A stretch of DNA of 64,000 nucleotides from contig NZ_FXXQ01000002.1 of NCBI RefSeq assembly GCF_900184815.1, forward strand, positions 124,001 to 188,000, given 5' to 3'. Position numbers and translations under genes: made by a program. The notes beneath the pieces are model-generated. The model had not been told where the DNA came from, made no database searches, and saw nothing but the letters and a program-made list of their open reading frames with translations. Below, piece after piece: positions 9,823 to 18,815 of the stretch; positions within the stretch are counted from its first letter, which is position 1; every line of letters begins with the position of its first letter. Source of the stretch: Boseongicola aestuarii (GTDB taxonomy: Bacteria; Pseudomonadota; Alphaproteobacteria; Rhodobacterales; Rhodobacteraceae).

Positions 9823-11262
9823 ATGGAACCACTTTCCTGGACCGGTAGCCTATCCGTCCTGAACCCGATCTACCTCGCACTGTGGGCCGCCTTTGGCATC
9901 GCGGTGATCGCACAAATCGTCCTCAGCTTCGTCTCGCCAAGCGCCGAAATGCAGGGGAGCGCCCTTGCGGCCAAGAAAACCCCAGGCGAAATGGCAGGCA
10001 CCGCCTCACGGTATCTGTTCCTTGGGATCATCGCGCTGACACTGATCTATCTGATCGGTGGCATCCTGATCCCTGGCATCGAGAACAAAGGCATCGTCGG
10101 TGCCATCTCAGCCCGGTTCTTGCCAGTCTGGATCGCCCTTGTGGTGACCTTCGCCCTGTCGATCACTTTCAAACGCAAGCTCGGCCTCTATGGCAAACTG
10201 TTCGACAGCTTCGTCGGCATGATCGGCTTTGCGATTGTGATGTTCTGGGTGTTCACCGGCGTCTTCAGCGCCATGGACCTCATCGTCACACATGACCCTC
10301 TGTCACAAGTCTCGGGCATGAAGAACAAATCACCGGGCGAACCGCTTGCGGGTGCGGAAGCAGGCGAATACGCCTTCTACCTCCTCGGGGGCGACAACCT
10401 TGCGCGCGACGTCTTCAGCCGCATGGTCTCGGGGTCGTGGGTGGTCATCCAGATCGCGCCACTGGCGACCCTCTTCGCATTCATGGTCGGCATCACGCTG
10501 GGCCTGCCCGCCGCCTACTACGGCGGCAAGCTGGACACCTTCCTGTCCTTCCTTGCGAACCTGATCCTCGCCTTCCCGGTCATCCTGTTGTTCTACCTTC
10601 TGGTGACGCCGGAAATCGTGGCAACAGGCCTGCCAAGCTATATGGCCTCGGTCCTGTTCCTCTTCCCGATCATCTTCCTCGTGGTCCTTTTCAACTCGCG
10701 GTTCTACACCCAACCGAGCAAACAGAAAGTCTACGTGGGCGGCATCCTGATCGTGGGCCTGCTGCTCTACTTCTCGCTGATCTCTCAGGACCGCACACCG
10801 CTGAACTTCTGGCCGGACGCGCTTGACCTGTTCGACATTCCGGGCGGCGTTCTGGTGGTCTTCGTGTCGGTGGTCTTCGTGAACTCACCAACCGTTTTCA
10901 GGATCGTCCGCGGCATCGCGCTTGATATCAAAACGCGCGATTACGTGGCCGCCGGTCAAACCCGTGGTGAAGGCCCCTGGTATATCATGCTCTGGGAGAT
11001 CCTTCCCAACGCACGTGGACCGCTGATCGTCGATTTCTGTCTACGCATTGGCTATACCACGATCCTCCTCGGCACACTGGGCTTCTTCGGCCTCGGACTG
11101 CCTCCAGAAAGCCCGGACTGGGGATCAACCATAAATGATGGCCGACGCCTTCTGTCGATCTATCCGCACCCTGCCCTTGCACCGGCAATAGCCCTGATGA
11201 GCCTCGTGCTCGGGCTTAACCTGCTTGCGGACGGTCTGCGCGAAGAGAGCCTTAAGGACTGA
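9823..11262 (+). CDS. Peptide-type ABC transporter permease (DppC-like), extended
   Basis: This is the partner permease. At 479 residues it is much longer than the usual 280-320 of DppC. The N-terminal 130 residues add two or three extra hydrophobic segments before the conserved GGDNLARDVFSRMVSGSW region near 190. A middle segment (about 270-340) adds two more hydrophobic helices. The EAA loop (DYVAAGQTRGEGPWYIMLWEILPNA) lies near 370-395. The overall core and the SPDWGSTINDGRRLL end are normal for the family. The stop overlaps a possible upstream start of the ATPase gene. The extra helices may be a clade-specific feature. Confidence 0.9.
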   Translation: MEPLSWTGSLSVLNPIYLALWAAFGIAVIAQIVLSFVSPSAEMQGSALAAKKTPGEMAGTASRYLFLGIIALTLIYLIGGILIPGIENKGIVGAISARFLPVWIALVVTFALSITFKRKLGLYGKLFDSFVGMIGFAIVMFWVFTGVFSAMDLIVTHDPLSQVSGMKNKSPGEPLAGAEAGEYAFYLLGGDNLARDVFSRMVSGSWVVIQIAPLATLFAFMVGITLGLPAAYYGGKLDTFLSFLANLILAFPVILLFYLLVTPEIVATGLPSYMASVLFLFPIIFLVVLFNSRFYTQPSKQKVYVGGILIVGLLLYFSLISQDRTPLNFWPDALDLFDIPGGVLVVFVSVVFVNSPTVFRIVRGIALDIKTRDYVAAGQTRGEGPWYIMLWEILPNARGPLIVDFCLRIGYTTILLGTLGFFGLGLPPESPDWGSTINDGRRLLSIYPHPALAPAIALMSLVLGLNLLADGLREESLKD

Positions 11263-11354
11263 TGAAAGCACCGCGCGGGCGCACCGACGTTATACCGACG
11301 TACTACAGACATCGCCCGCGCCGCCAAATACACGGCCCCAGGGAGGGACAGAAA

Positions 11355-13439
11355 ATGAAAAAAACCGACTACGACGGACCGATCCTCGAGATCGACAGCC
11401 TGTCCATCAGCTTCTTCACGCGCCTGCGGGAAATTCCCGCTGTGATGGATTTTTCCTGCACCGTTCAACCCGGCGAGGCCATGGGTCTTGTGGGCGAATC
11501 CGGCTGCGGCAAGTCCACTGTTGCACTTGGCGTCATGCAGGATCTGGGCGTCAACGGTCGCATTGTTGGCGGCTCGATCAAGTTCAAGGGCCAAGACCTT
11601 GGAAAGATGTCACTGGAACAGCTCCGCGACATTCGCGGCAGCGAAATTGCCATGATTTATCAAGAGCCTATGGCCTCCCTGAACCCGGCGATGAAGATCG
11701 GCAAACAGTTGATGGAAGTACCGATGATCCACGACGGCGTAGACGAAAAGGAGGCTTACAAGCGTGCCTTGGAAGTCGTCACGGACGTCAAACTCCCCGA
11801 TCCCAAGCGGATGCTCGACAGCTATCCGCACCAGCTTTCCGGCGGCCAGCAACAGCGCATCGTCATCGCCATGGCTCTCATGGCGAACCCGTCCCTCTTG
11901 ATCCTCGACGAGCCCACAACCGCCCTCGACGTTACCGTCGAAGCCGCCGTTGTCGAACTGGTCAAAGATCTCGGCAAGAAATACGGCACTTCGATGCTGT
12001 TCATCAGCCACAACCTCGGACTCGTCCTCGAAACCTGCGACCGTCTCTGCGTCATGTATTCCGGAGAAGCGGTCGAAACCGGCTCCATCGAAGATGTCTT
12101 CGACGAGATGCAACACCCTTATACACAAGCCCTTTTCCGCTCGATCCCGCTTCCGGGTGCAGACAAAAACTCGCGCCCGCTTGTCGCCATTCCGGGCAAC
12201 TTCCCCCTCCCTCACGAGCGCCCGCAAGGCTGCAACTTCGGCCCCCGCTGCGACTACTTCGAGGAAGGCCGCTGCAACGTCGGCGGCATCAAGATGCACA
12301 CAGTCAAAGGCAATGACCGACACGCCACGCGTTGCCTGAAGTTCGAGGAAATCGACTGGAACGCCCCAATCCAGCTCGGCGATACGACCAAGAAAACCGA
12401 ACCCGGCGACGTCGTCCTCAGGATGGAAGACCTCAAGAAATACTACGAGGTTTCCGCCAACGCCCTGTTCGGAGGCGCAAATAGAAAAGTAGTCAAAGCC
12501 AACGAGACCCTCAGCTTTGAAGCCCGCGAAAGCGAAACACTTGCCATCGTCGGCGAATCCGGCTGCGGCAAGTCGACCTTCGCCAAGGTCTTGATGGGTC
12601 TGGAAACCGCGACGGAAGGGCGCATTCTCCTCGACAATCGGGAAATCCAGGACACCCCCATAGAGCAGCGTGACACGAAGACCGTGTCGTCCGTGCAGAT
12701 GGTATTCCAAAACCCATTCGACACCCTGAACCCGTCCATGACAGTCGGTCGCCAGATCATCCGTGCGCTGGAAATCTTCAAGATCGGCAAGAACGAAGCC
12801 GAACGTCGCACCCGTATGCTCGAGCTTCTCGACCTTGTGAAACTGCCCCGCGAATTTGCGGACCGCATGCCCCGGCAATTGTCCGGAGGCCAGAAGCAAC
12901 GCGTTGGTATCGCCCGTGCTTTTGCGGGTGGCGCTCGGATCGTTGTGGCGGATGAACCCGTCTCGGCCCTGGACGTCTCAGTGCAGGCCGCCGTCACGGA
13001 TCTCCTTATGGAAATCCAGCGCAATGAGAAAACAACACTCCTTTTCATCAGCCACGACCTCTCGATCGTGCGCTACCTCTCGGACCGAGTCATGGTCATG
13101 TATCTTGGTCATGTCGTCGAAATGGGCACCACCGATCAGGTCTTCTCGCCTCCCTATCACCCCTATACCGAAGCGCTCTTGTCGGCCGTTCCGATCGCCG
13201 ACACCAGCATCAAGAAAACGCACATCGTCCTCGAAGGTGATATCCCTTCGGCCATGAACCCGCCCCCCGGTTGTCCGTTCCAGACGCGGTGCCGTTGGAA
13301 AAGCAAAGTCCCCGGCGGTCTTTGCGAGAAAGAGGTGCCACCCGTGCGCACATTGGAGGGCGGCCATCAGGTCAAATGCCACCTTTCGGATGCTGACCTT
13401 GACAGCATGGAACCGGTCATCAAGATCGCTGCCGAGTAG
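11355..13439 (+). CDS. Fused double ABC transporter ATPase (DppD-DppF type)
   Basis: This 694-residue cytoplasmic protein contains two complete nucleotide-binding domains that drive the peptide-type importer. The first has Walker A GESGCGKST at about 47-55, signature LSGGQQQR near 161 and Walker B ILDEPTTALD. The second has Walker A near 400, signature LSGGQKQR near 508 and VVADEPVSALD. Each half ends in an oligopeptide-transporter C-terminal domain with a cysteine cluster (CNFGPRC near 292 and CPFQTRC near 640), as in DppD/OppD-type proteins. The ATG at 11355 follows a GGGAGG ribosome-binding site. The longer frame from 11262 has no such support. Confidence 0.93.
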   Translation: MKKTDYDGPILEIDSLSISFFTRLREIPAVMDFSCTVQPGEAMGLVGESGCGKSTVALGVMQDLGVNGRIVGGSIKFKGQDLGKMSLEQLRDIRGSEIAMIYQEPMASLNPAMKIGKQLMEVPMIHDGVDEKEAYKRALEVVTDVKLPDPKRMLDSYPHQLSGGQQQRIVIAMALMANPSLLILDEPTTALDVTVEAAVVELVKDLGKKYGTSMLFISHNLGLVLETCDRLCVMYSGEAVETGSIEDVFDEMQHPYTQALFRSIPLPGADKNSRPLVAIPGNFPLPHERPQGCNFGPRCDYFEEGRCNVGGIKMHTVKGNDRHATRCLKFEEIDWNAPIQLGDTTKKTEPGDVVLRMEDLKKYYEVSANALFGGANRKVVKANETLSFEARESETLAIVGESGCGKSTFAKVLMGLETATEGRILLDNREIQDTPIEQRDTKTVSSVQMVFQNPFDTLNPSMTVGRQIIRALEIFKIGKNEAERRTRMLELLDLVKLPREFADRMPRQLSGGQKQRVGIARAFAGGARIVVADEPVSALDVSVQAAVTDLLMEIQRNEKTTLLFISHDLSIVRYLSDRVMVMYLGHVVEMGTTDQVFSPPYHPYTEALLSAVPIADTSIKKTHIVLEGDIPSAMNPPPGCPFQTRCRWKSKVPGGLCEKEVPPVRTLEGGHQVKCHLSDADLDSMEPVIKIAAE

Positions 13440-13453
13440 CCAACCCTTGGTGA

Positions 13454-13496
13454 AAAACTCAATTGGCCGGGCAAACTGCCCGGCCATTTGAGTTTT
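13454..13496. terminator. Long hairpin terminator after the importer operon
   Basis: The two arms of about 20 bases pair with one mismatch around a 3-base loop (AAC). The core is TGGCCGGGCA paired with TGCCCGGCCA, flanked by AAAACTCAA and TTGAGTTTT. The A-run on the left and T-run on the right make it a good intrinsic terminator for the importer operon. It sits 14 bases after the ATPase stop. Confidence 0.9.
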
Positions 13497-13537
13497 GCCC
13501 AGTCGTGAAAACCGTAAATCTGTGTTAAGATCGGCTC

Positions 13538-13816
13538 ATGTTTCGTTTACTGATCCCATTGGCCGTTATCGCCGCGCCTGCCTTCGCTCAGGACACCCCC
13601 GAGCCAAAGGGGCGCGATCTAATGAGCGAGGCCTTGCGGCTTTTCATGCGCGGCTTGCTTGAAGAAATGGAGCCAGCAATCGACGATTTCTCGGCCCTGA
13701 TCGAAAATCTCGACGCTTATCACGCACCGGAAGTTCTGCCCAACGGCGACATCATCATCCGTCGAAAAACCCCGTTGGATCCCGAGGAACCGGCCCCCGA
13801 GGAAATCGAGCTTTAG
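13538..13816 (+). CDS. Small secreted acidic protein of unknown function
   Basis: This 92-residue protein has a short signal peptide (MFRLLIPLAVIAAPAFAQ). The mature part of about 74 residues is acidic and ends in a proline- and glutamate-rich tail. The central helix (LMSEALRLFMRGLLEEMEPAIDDFSALIENLDAY) is amphipathic. I recognise the general type from Rhodobacterales genomes, where similar proteins are unhelpfully annotated as AAA-type ATPase, but it has no nucleotide-binding motif. It lies after the importer terminator and overlaps the 3' end of ppx by four bases. No function can be assigned. Confidence 0.75.
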   Translation: MFRLLIPLAVIAAPAFAQDTPEPKGRDLMSEALRLFMRGLLEEMEPAIDDFSALIENLDAYHAPEVLPNGDIIIRRKTPLDPEEPAPEEIEL

Positions 13817-15396
13817 CGCCAGCTCACAGCGATTTCCGTCGCCCTCAAAGCCGAACCAAGCGCATTCAGACGCGCTTCGGCGACTTCACCAAAAAGATCA
13901 CGCGTGCCCGGTGCAAGGCGGACTTCAAGGCGCTGCTTTTTCGGGAAGTATTTGAATTTCCCCATTTTTTCATCCTCGGATGCGGTCAACATGGCCCCGA
14001 AACGCATAGCCTTGCCCAACACTTCCGCCTGTTTCAGAAAATCTTCGTCAATCAGTTTGAACAACGGATCGAACCGTGAATTCTCGCGGCTGTTCTTGTA
14101 TCTGTGCAGCAATGCCACCCCGAGAAAAACTCGCTCGGGATGTGTCATGCCGCCAAGGTTGGCGCGCGTCGCCTCGTCAAAGCACACCTCGTGACGGTAG
14201 TCGGGATGCGCACGCCAGCTGACGTCATGCAACAGGCAGGCGGCTTTCACCAACCGATGCGGAGGCGCATTGCGCCCCGAAAAAAGCGGCAGCACGAAAT
14301 CATAGAGACGGCTTCCGAAACCCGGAATGCGTGCGTCCTTCGCTTCGGCAAAGCGGCAGGCTTCTATTAGAGGATCGCGGTCCCGGAGCCTCTGCGGCAT
14401 TTGCTCGTAAAGCATCCCTTCGCGGATACCGTAGCTTGAGATCGCGATGTCGTGCGGCTTGAGTTGTCGAACCAATTGCTTCAGCACCAGCGAAGCAAGC
14501 GGCACCAGCGCCATCCGGCTTTCGCTTAGTCCACAGCGCAGACGCAACTCCTCAATGTCGGTCTCCTGGATATAATTGACCGTCGCCAGGACAGACTTCC
14601 GCGACATCCGGTATTCATGCAAAACGGCCAGCGGATAATTACGCCGGTCCATATCGATCCGCGCCAAAGCGCGCCAGGATCCACCCACCAGAAACAGCCG
14701 GTCCTTTTGCGATCCCATCGCCTGCGCAAGTTCGGAAACTTCCGCCGCGATATGCGCTTTAACGCCCTTCTTGCCGCCCTTGATAGTCTTCAGACGCTGA
14801 GGTCCCAGCTTGGTCGATATTCGCTTGCCCACGCGCCCATCGCGCAGCTCCGCAAGCTCCATTGAAGACCCGCCGATATCACACACCAGCCCATAAGCCC
14901 CGGGCCAGCCCAGCAAAACGCCCTGTGCAGACAGACGCGCTTCTTCTTCGCCGTCGATTACCCAAAGGCGAAGGCCGGTCTCGCGTTCAAGCTCCTCCCT
15001 AAACGCGGGACCGTCCTCCGCCTCGCGCACCGCAGCTGTCGCAACAGCAGTAAGCGGCGCGATTCCCATGCTTTCCGCAAGCAATTGAAATCTCTTGATG
15101 GCGGACAACGCGCGCCGTTTCCCGTCCGGATTCAAGCGCCCGGTTTCGGCCAACCCGGCACCAAGCCCGGCCATTACTTTTTCATTGAAGAAATACGCCG
15201 GACTGCGGGCAGCGCCGTCAAAGACCACCATGCGAACCGAGTTCGACCCGACGTCCAATACTCCGACCCGACGCAAAGCGCGTGCGCTTGGGTCTTCGAA
15301 AAGCGGGCGACCAAACGGTCCCCAATCTTCGGTCGCTGCGTCGCCGCTAGCGTCCATGAGCATCCCCCCGACGCAAATCACGTGGCGACCATGCAC
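13813..15396 (-). CDS. ppx: Exopolyphosphatase (Ppx/GppA family)
   Basis: This 527-residue enzyme releases phosphate from the ends of polyphosphate or hydrolyses pppGpp. The ASKHA-fold phosphate-1 loop VGVLDVGSNSVRMVVFDG lies at about 43-60, the catalytic-glutamate segment VATAAVREAEDGPAF near 118, and phosphate-2 loop CDIGGSSMEL near 170. The C-terminal third is an HD-like helical domain (LHDVSWRAHPDYRH near 395). The first 40 residues are poorly conserved in character, so the true start may be the ATG of MLMDASGD. It converges with the small secreted-protein gene and has its own upstream region shared with no divergent gene. Confidence 0.92.
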   Translation of the reverse strand: MHGRHVICVGGMLMDASGDAATEDWGPFGRPLFEDPSARALRRVGVLDVGSNSVRMVVFDGAARSPAYFFNEKVMAGLGAGLAETGRLNPDGKRRALSAIKRFQLLAESMGIAPLTAVATAAVREAEDGPAFREELERETGLRLWVIDGEEEARLSAQGVLLGWPGAYGLVCDIGGSSMELAELRDGRVGKRISTKLGPQRLKTIKGGKKGVKAHIAAEVSELAQAMGSQKDRLFLVGGSWRALARIDMDRRNYPLAVLHEYRMSRKSVLATVNYIQETDIEELRLRCGLSESRMALVPLASLVLKQLVRQLKPHDIAISSYGIREGMLYEQMPQRLRDRDPLIEACRFAEAKDARIPGFGSRLYDFVLPLFSGRNAPPHRLVKAACLLHDVSWRAHPDYRHEVCFDEATRANLGGMTHPERVFLGVALLHRYKNSRENSRFDPLFKLIDEDFLKQAEVLGKAMRFGAMLTASEDEKMGKFKYFPKKQRLEVRLAPGTRDLFGEVAEARLNALGSALRATEIAVSWR

Positions 15397-15429
15397 CGAC
15401 AGACCCCATGCGTCAACGCGTGAAAACCA

Positions 15430-16425
15430 TTATATATCAAGCTCAACGGTCACGGGAAAATGGTCCGAAGCCGTGAAAAGCGCCTGCGCCAACTCTGGCA
15501 CCGCAGCAATCTTCGGGTCATCAACCGGATGCCAGATGCGCCAGCCCCCGGCGCGGTCCATAAGCGACGGAGAAACCATAACATAGTCCAGAAGAGTCTC
15601 CAGCCACCGCTTTTGATCCTCCAGCCAAAACCGCGCAGACACGGGGAAAGGGCCGACTGTCCGACCGATCATCATCTCCGCATGAGGGTCAAATAATTGC
15701 AGTTCACCGTTGCCGCCCAGTACGATTTCGACACCCGAGCGACCAAACAGCTTTTCGTATTCATCCAGCCCCGGACCGTCATTGAAGTCACCCAGAACAA
15801 CAAGATCGTCCCCTTGATCGAGATGGTCGTCAACGCGCTCGCGCAGCCAGATGCACTGCGCCAATTGCTTGCGCCGGTTCTGGATGGCAATCCGCATCGC
15901 TTCTGAATTCGAGCGCGCACCATGCGGTGCCTTGGACTTTGCGTGTACGCCGATCAACCGCAGTCTGGTGCCGTTCGTCGTCTCGATGGCAAGCTCAAGC
16001 GGAGGTTTGGACCATTGTACTTTTTCCGGCGCGGCGTCGGTATTCAGGTCGATTTTATAGTCCTGATCAAAGCGCGGGTCGCCTTTGGGATCATGCACAA
16101 CCGTCATGACGTCGGGATCGTAAAGAAACGCGATCTCCTGTTGTGTGTCGTTCACAAACCCCATCACGGCGCGGTTTGCCCTAAGGCCCATCTTGCGCGC
16201 GAAGGTCTCTAGAGCGGCCACGCCATCGCGTTTTCCATGACCATCGGGCGCTTCGATGATCATCACGCCGTCCGCATCCAATGCATTGAAAACAATCCCC
16301 AATGCCTCGATCTGTTCGAACCGCTTAACGTCATACCGGCCCGACCAATGCGTGTCCTCCATCAGACGCCCAGCATCGTTGAACAGGTTCGAAAACCACT
16401 CGACGTTGTAGGTTGCCAAACGCAC
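15430..16425 (-). CDS. Endonuclease/exonuclease/phosphatase family protein
   Basis: This 331-residue cytoplasmic protein has the EEP (DNase I-like) fold. Visible hallmarks are the N-terminal RLATYNVEWFSNLF, an acidic metal ligand region (MIIEAPDGHGKRDG near 55), the catalytic GVHAKSK near 160, the GDFNDGPG motif near 225, and the terminal SDHFPVTVEL with its catalytic histidine. Members cleave nucleic acids, phosphoinositides or other phosphodiesters, and the substrate cannot be told here. It lies 33 bases upstream of ppx on the same strand and starts immediately after the stop of the TerB/J-domain gene, so the three are probably co-transcribed. Confidence 0.87.
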   Translation of the reverse strand: MRLATYNVEWFSNLFNDAGRLMEDTHWSGRYDVKRFEQIEALGIVFNALDADGVMIIEAPDGHGKRDGVAALETFARKMGLRANRAVMGFVNDTQQEIAFLYDPDVMTVVHDPKGDPRFDQDYKIDLNTDAAPEKVQWSKPPLELAIETTNGTRLRLIGVHAKSKAPHGARSNSEAMRIAIQNRRKQLAQCIWLRERVDDHLDQGDDLVVLGDFNDGPGLDEYEKLFGRSGVEIVLGGNGELQLFDPHAEMMIGRTVGPFPVSARFWLEDQKRWLETLLDYVMVSPSLMDRAGGWRIWHPVDDPKIAAVPELAQALFTASDHFPVTVELDI

Positions 16426-17106
16426 CTAGGCCGCTTCCTTGTTGATCTCTTCCCAAGCGCGATTGATCGCGATGAGGCGTTTCTCAGCCATTTTCAACGC
16501 CTCTTCCGGCAAGCCGCGCGCCATCATGCGATCAGGGTGGGTTTCGCGAACAAGTTGTCGCCACGTCGCACGCACCTCGGCCATCGGCGTTCCGGGTTCG
16601 ACCCCAAGAACGGCCCATGGGTCAGGTGCTGCGTCCGCGACAAAGCGTGTTCGGATTGCGCGGAACTGGCGATCAGTCAGACCAAAAATCTCGGAGACGC
16701 GCGCCAGAAACTGGTCCTCATTCGGATGGTAATCGCCGTCCGCCACTGCGATATAAAACAACCCCTCAAGCAAGTCGCAAAGCGTGCCGTCCGCATCGTT
16801 AAACATACGCGCGATCCGCTCCGCATAGTCCTCGAAGCCCGCAACATCCTGCCGCGCAAAGTTGAAAAGCCGCGCCGCGTTCGCTTCCTCTGCTGGGGGG
16901 ATATGAAACACCTCACGAAAGGCCGTCACTTCGTCGCGGGTCACCAAACCGTCGGCTTTTGCCATCTTCGCGCCCAGTGCGATCACCGCGATCGTGAAGG
17001 CGATCGAACGTTCCGGCGGCGACCGCAGGGTATCGAAAACCGACGAAAGAGTTTCGCCAGAGCGCAGCGCGGCAAGCGCATCAGCTATGCGGGACCAAAT
17101 GGACAT
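16426..17106 (-). CDS. TerB-like and J-domain protein (DjlA-like)
   Basis: This protein of about 226 residues combines a TerB-like helical domain (roughly residues 25-140, with the acidic ADGLVTRDEVTAFREVF and VADGDYHPNEDQFLARV repeats) and a C-terminal J domain (about 155-220). The J domain has the HPD motif in ETHPDRMMARGLP, so it should stimulate a DnaK ATPase. There is no membrane anchor, unlike E. coli DjlA. The ATG at 17106 is chosen; the ATG at 17142 would overlap the upstream acetyltransferase. It is sandwiched in a dense minus-strand run of genes. Confidence 0.87.
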   Translation of the reverse strand: MSIWSRIADALAALRSGETLSSVFDTLRSPPERSIAFTIAVIALGAKMAKADGLVTRDEVTAFREVFHIPPAEEANAARLFNFARQDVAGFEDYAERIARMFNDADGTLCDLLEGLFYIAVADGDYHPNEDQFLARVSEIFGLTDRQFRAIRTRFVADAAPDPWAVLGVEPGTPMAEVRATWRQLVRETHPDRMMARGLPEEALKMAEKRLIAINRAWEEINKEAA

Positions 17107-17116
17107 GTCTGCAACC

Positions 17117-17626
17117 TTAGTGGGATCCAGACGTCTCGTCACCCGCCGGTTGCAACCATTTGCGCATCAGCGTCAAATCGAGCCAGCGGTTGAATTTGAA
17201 ACCAACCTTGGGCAGCACCGCCACCGTTTCGAAACCAAGTCGGTCATGAAACGCCACACCGCCAGGATTTTCGCCGCTGACACCCGCCCAGAGCGAACCA
17301 ACGCCCGCCGCGCGCGCGTGATCTTCAACAACCGCCATCAAGGTCCGCCCAATCCCATGACCCCGGGCTTCGGGCGCCAGAATGATCGAATGCTCCATAC
17401 TGCGTGCGTAGCCTGCCCCACGCCGGAACTGATCGTAAGACGCATAACCGACCACCTTGCCGTCGACCTCGGCTACAAAAATACCCGGCGCCATTGCGAT
17501 CAGTTCGCGAACTTCATCAAGCGAAAGCTCGTAGGGTTTGAACGAAATCGTCGTATTGCGAATAACGGGATTCAGCGCTGCCGCAATTGCGTCCGCATCG
17601 CGCATTTCAGCCGGCCGCACAATCAT
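17117..17626 (-). CDS. GNAT N-acetyltransferase, phosphinothricin-acetyltransferase-like
   Basis: This 169-residue acetyl-CoA-dependent enzyme has the Pat/Bar-type layout. IVRPAEMRDADAIAAALNPVI forms the N-terminal strand and helix. SMEHSIILAPEARGHGIGRTLM (about 82-103) contains the acetyl-CoA pyrophosphate loop. GVSGENPGGVAFHDRLGFETVAVLPKVGFKFNRWLDLTLMRK matches the C-terminal region typical of amino-group acetyltransferases acting on methionine sulfoximine or related amino acids. Its ATG overlaps the stop of the glyoxalase-like gene (ATGA), indicating translational coupling. Confidence 0.86.
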   Translation of the reverse strand: MIVRPAEMRDADAIAAALNPVIRNTTISFKPYELSLDEVRELIAMAPGIFVAEVDGKVVGYASYDQFRRGAGYARSMEHSIILAPEARGHGIGRTLMAVVEDHARAAGVGSLWAGVSGENPGGVAFHDRLGFETVAVLPKVGFKFNRWLDLTLMRKWLQPAGDETSGSH

Positions 17627-18249
17627 GCAAGGATCCGGTTGCCTTCCGGCGTCGCGATCGTCGCGATCAGGCGTTTTTCGGGACCTTCGCGCACAGATGT
17701 CGTCTGAAGCCTGTTAATGGACGGAAAGGCATCGACCAACTCACCCGCGCGCGGATGAAATACATCGAGCCGCACCAGGCGGAACCCGTGGTCGGGCAAA
17801 CGCCCCGACGGATGCGCGCTGTTGCCCCAATGGATCAGCGCCGGGCTTGCATCGTCAAACGGCAGCTTGCCGAATTCAGGGACGGCCATCTGCCAGCGCA
17901 TATCACCACGGGTCAGCCACATCTCACGGCCTGATCCCGGAGGGGCCTCCTCCAGTGCGGCGTCCAGATCATCCGTGCGACAAATCCAGTTCATCATCCT
18001 TGGCGCACCGACGTAGGTATCAAGGTTGAACCAGCGCCGATGCTTCGGCTTTGGCGCCGACGGATCAATCGCGATCACTTCCAGATAGACGTCGGGCCCA
18101 AGGGACAGCAGCTTGTTGTGAGTGCCCATATCGTCGTGCTTGCCACCGGACGAAAGCTCCGCACCCAACACCGCCTCGACATAGGAACAACCCTCTTCAA
18201 GTGTGCGCGCGACAACGGCTAGGTGATCAAGCTCAAGCGTGAATCTCAT
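17623..18249 (-). CDS. Glyoxalase-like (VOC, Glyoxalase_3 type) protein
   Basis: This 208-residue protein begins RFTLELDHLAVVARTLEEG, the usual first strand of Glyoxalase_3-type VOC proteins, and contains GTHNKLLSLGPDVYLEVIAID at about 40-60. The second half (RTDDLDAAL, then GLPDHGFRL) repeats the fold less clearly. The ATG at 18249 is chosen; a longer frame to 18426 has no homologous character. It is not the methylmalonyl-CoA epimerase of the nearby mutase, whose sequence pattern is different. The reaction is unknown. Confidence 0.82.
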   Translation of the reverse strand: MRFTLELDHLAVVARTLEEGCSYVEAVLGAELSSGGKHDDMGTHNKLLSLGPDVYLEVIAIDPSAPKPKHRRWFNLDTYVGAPRMMNWICRTDDLDAALEEAPPGSGREMWLTRGDMRWQMAVPEFGKLPFDDASPALIHWGNSAHPSGRLPDHGFRLVRLDVFHPRAGELVDAFPSINRLQTTSVREGPEKRLIATIATPEGNRILA

Positions 18250-18317
18250 GAAGATTGATGGCGCTAACTTGCCCCCTAGATCAAGAGAAATTCTCGCAAT
18301 TCTCTGTTGCCCCGACG

Positions 18318-18815
18318 TCAGAAAAGCCAAATCCCGACGGCCCAAAGCAGCGCGAAGATCGTCGCGTAAAAGGTCGCCGAAAACCCGAACAGCCGAAGCG
18401 CAGGCGAAATCCGATACCCGATCCAAAAGGCAATTCGCGCAAAGGGAAAGGCGATACTCAAAGCGGCAAGGAGTCCTGGCCCATCGTCAGCCGCCAAAAA
18501 TCCGATTGAAGGCCAGAGACATAGCGCCAAAACCACTTGCTCGATCGTGTTGCGCAATACACGTGCGTCAATATCGGCGTACGTGCCTTTCGCAGGCGCT
18601 TCACCGTCCCTCAGAGTATCAGTCCCGAACCGCCGCATGGCAGACCAGAACACCATCAAGGCAATCACCAGCCCCGGCCCCAGAAACGCCACCAAAAGCA
18701 TCGGCGTCAGCGCGAAAATCGGCAGTTCGATGACCCGCGCACCGAGCCAGACCACACTTGCGGCCCAAAGCGCGCCAAGCCCCCCGCCGATCAACATTTT
18801 TGCGCGGGCGCTCAC
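18318..18815 (-). CDS. Small membrane protein encoded with the mutase
   Basis: This 165-residue protein has four hydrophobic segments (about residues 8-28, 33-58, 97-112 and 140-163) and short charged loops, so it should be an inner-membrane protein. I do not recognise a named family. Its ATG overlaps the stop of methylmalonyl-CoA mutase by four bases (ATGA), so it is translationally coupled to the mutase. That context is the only functional clue. The gap of about 70 bases after it contains no obvious gene. Confidence 0.78.
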   Translation of the reverse strand: MSARAKMLIGGGLGALWAASVVWLGARVIELPIFALTPMLLVAFLGPGLVIALMVFWSAMRRFGTDTLRDGEAPAKGTYADIDARVLRNTIEQVVLALCLWPSIGFLAADDGPGLLAALSIAFPFARIAFWIGYRISPALRLFGFSATFYATIFALLWAVGIWLF

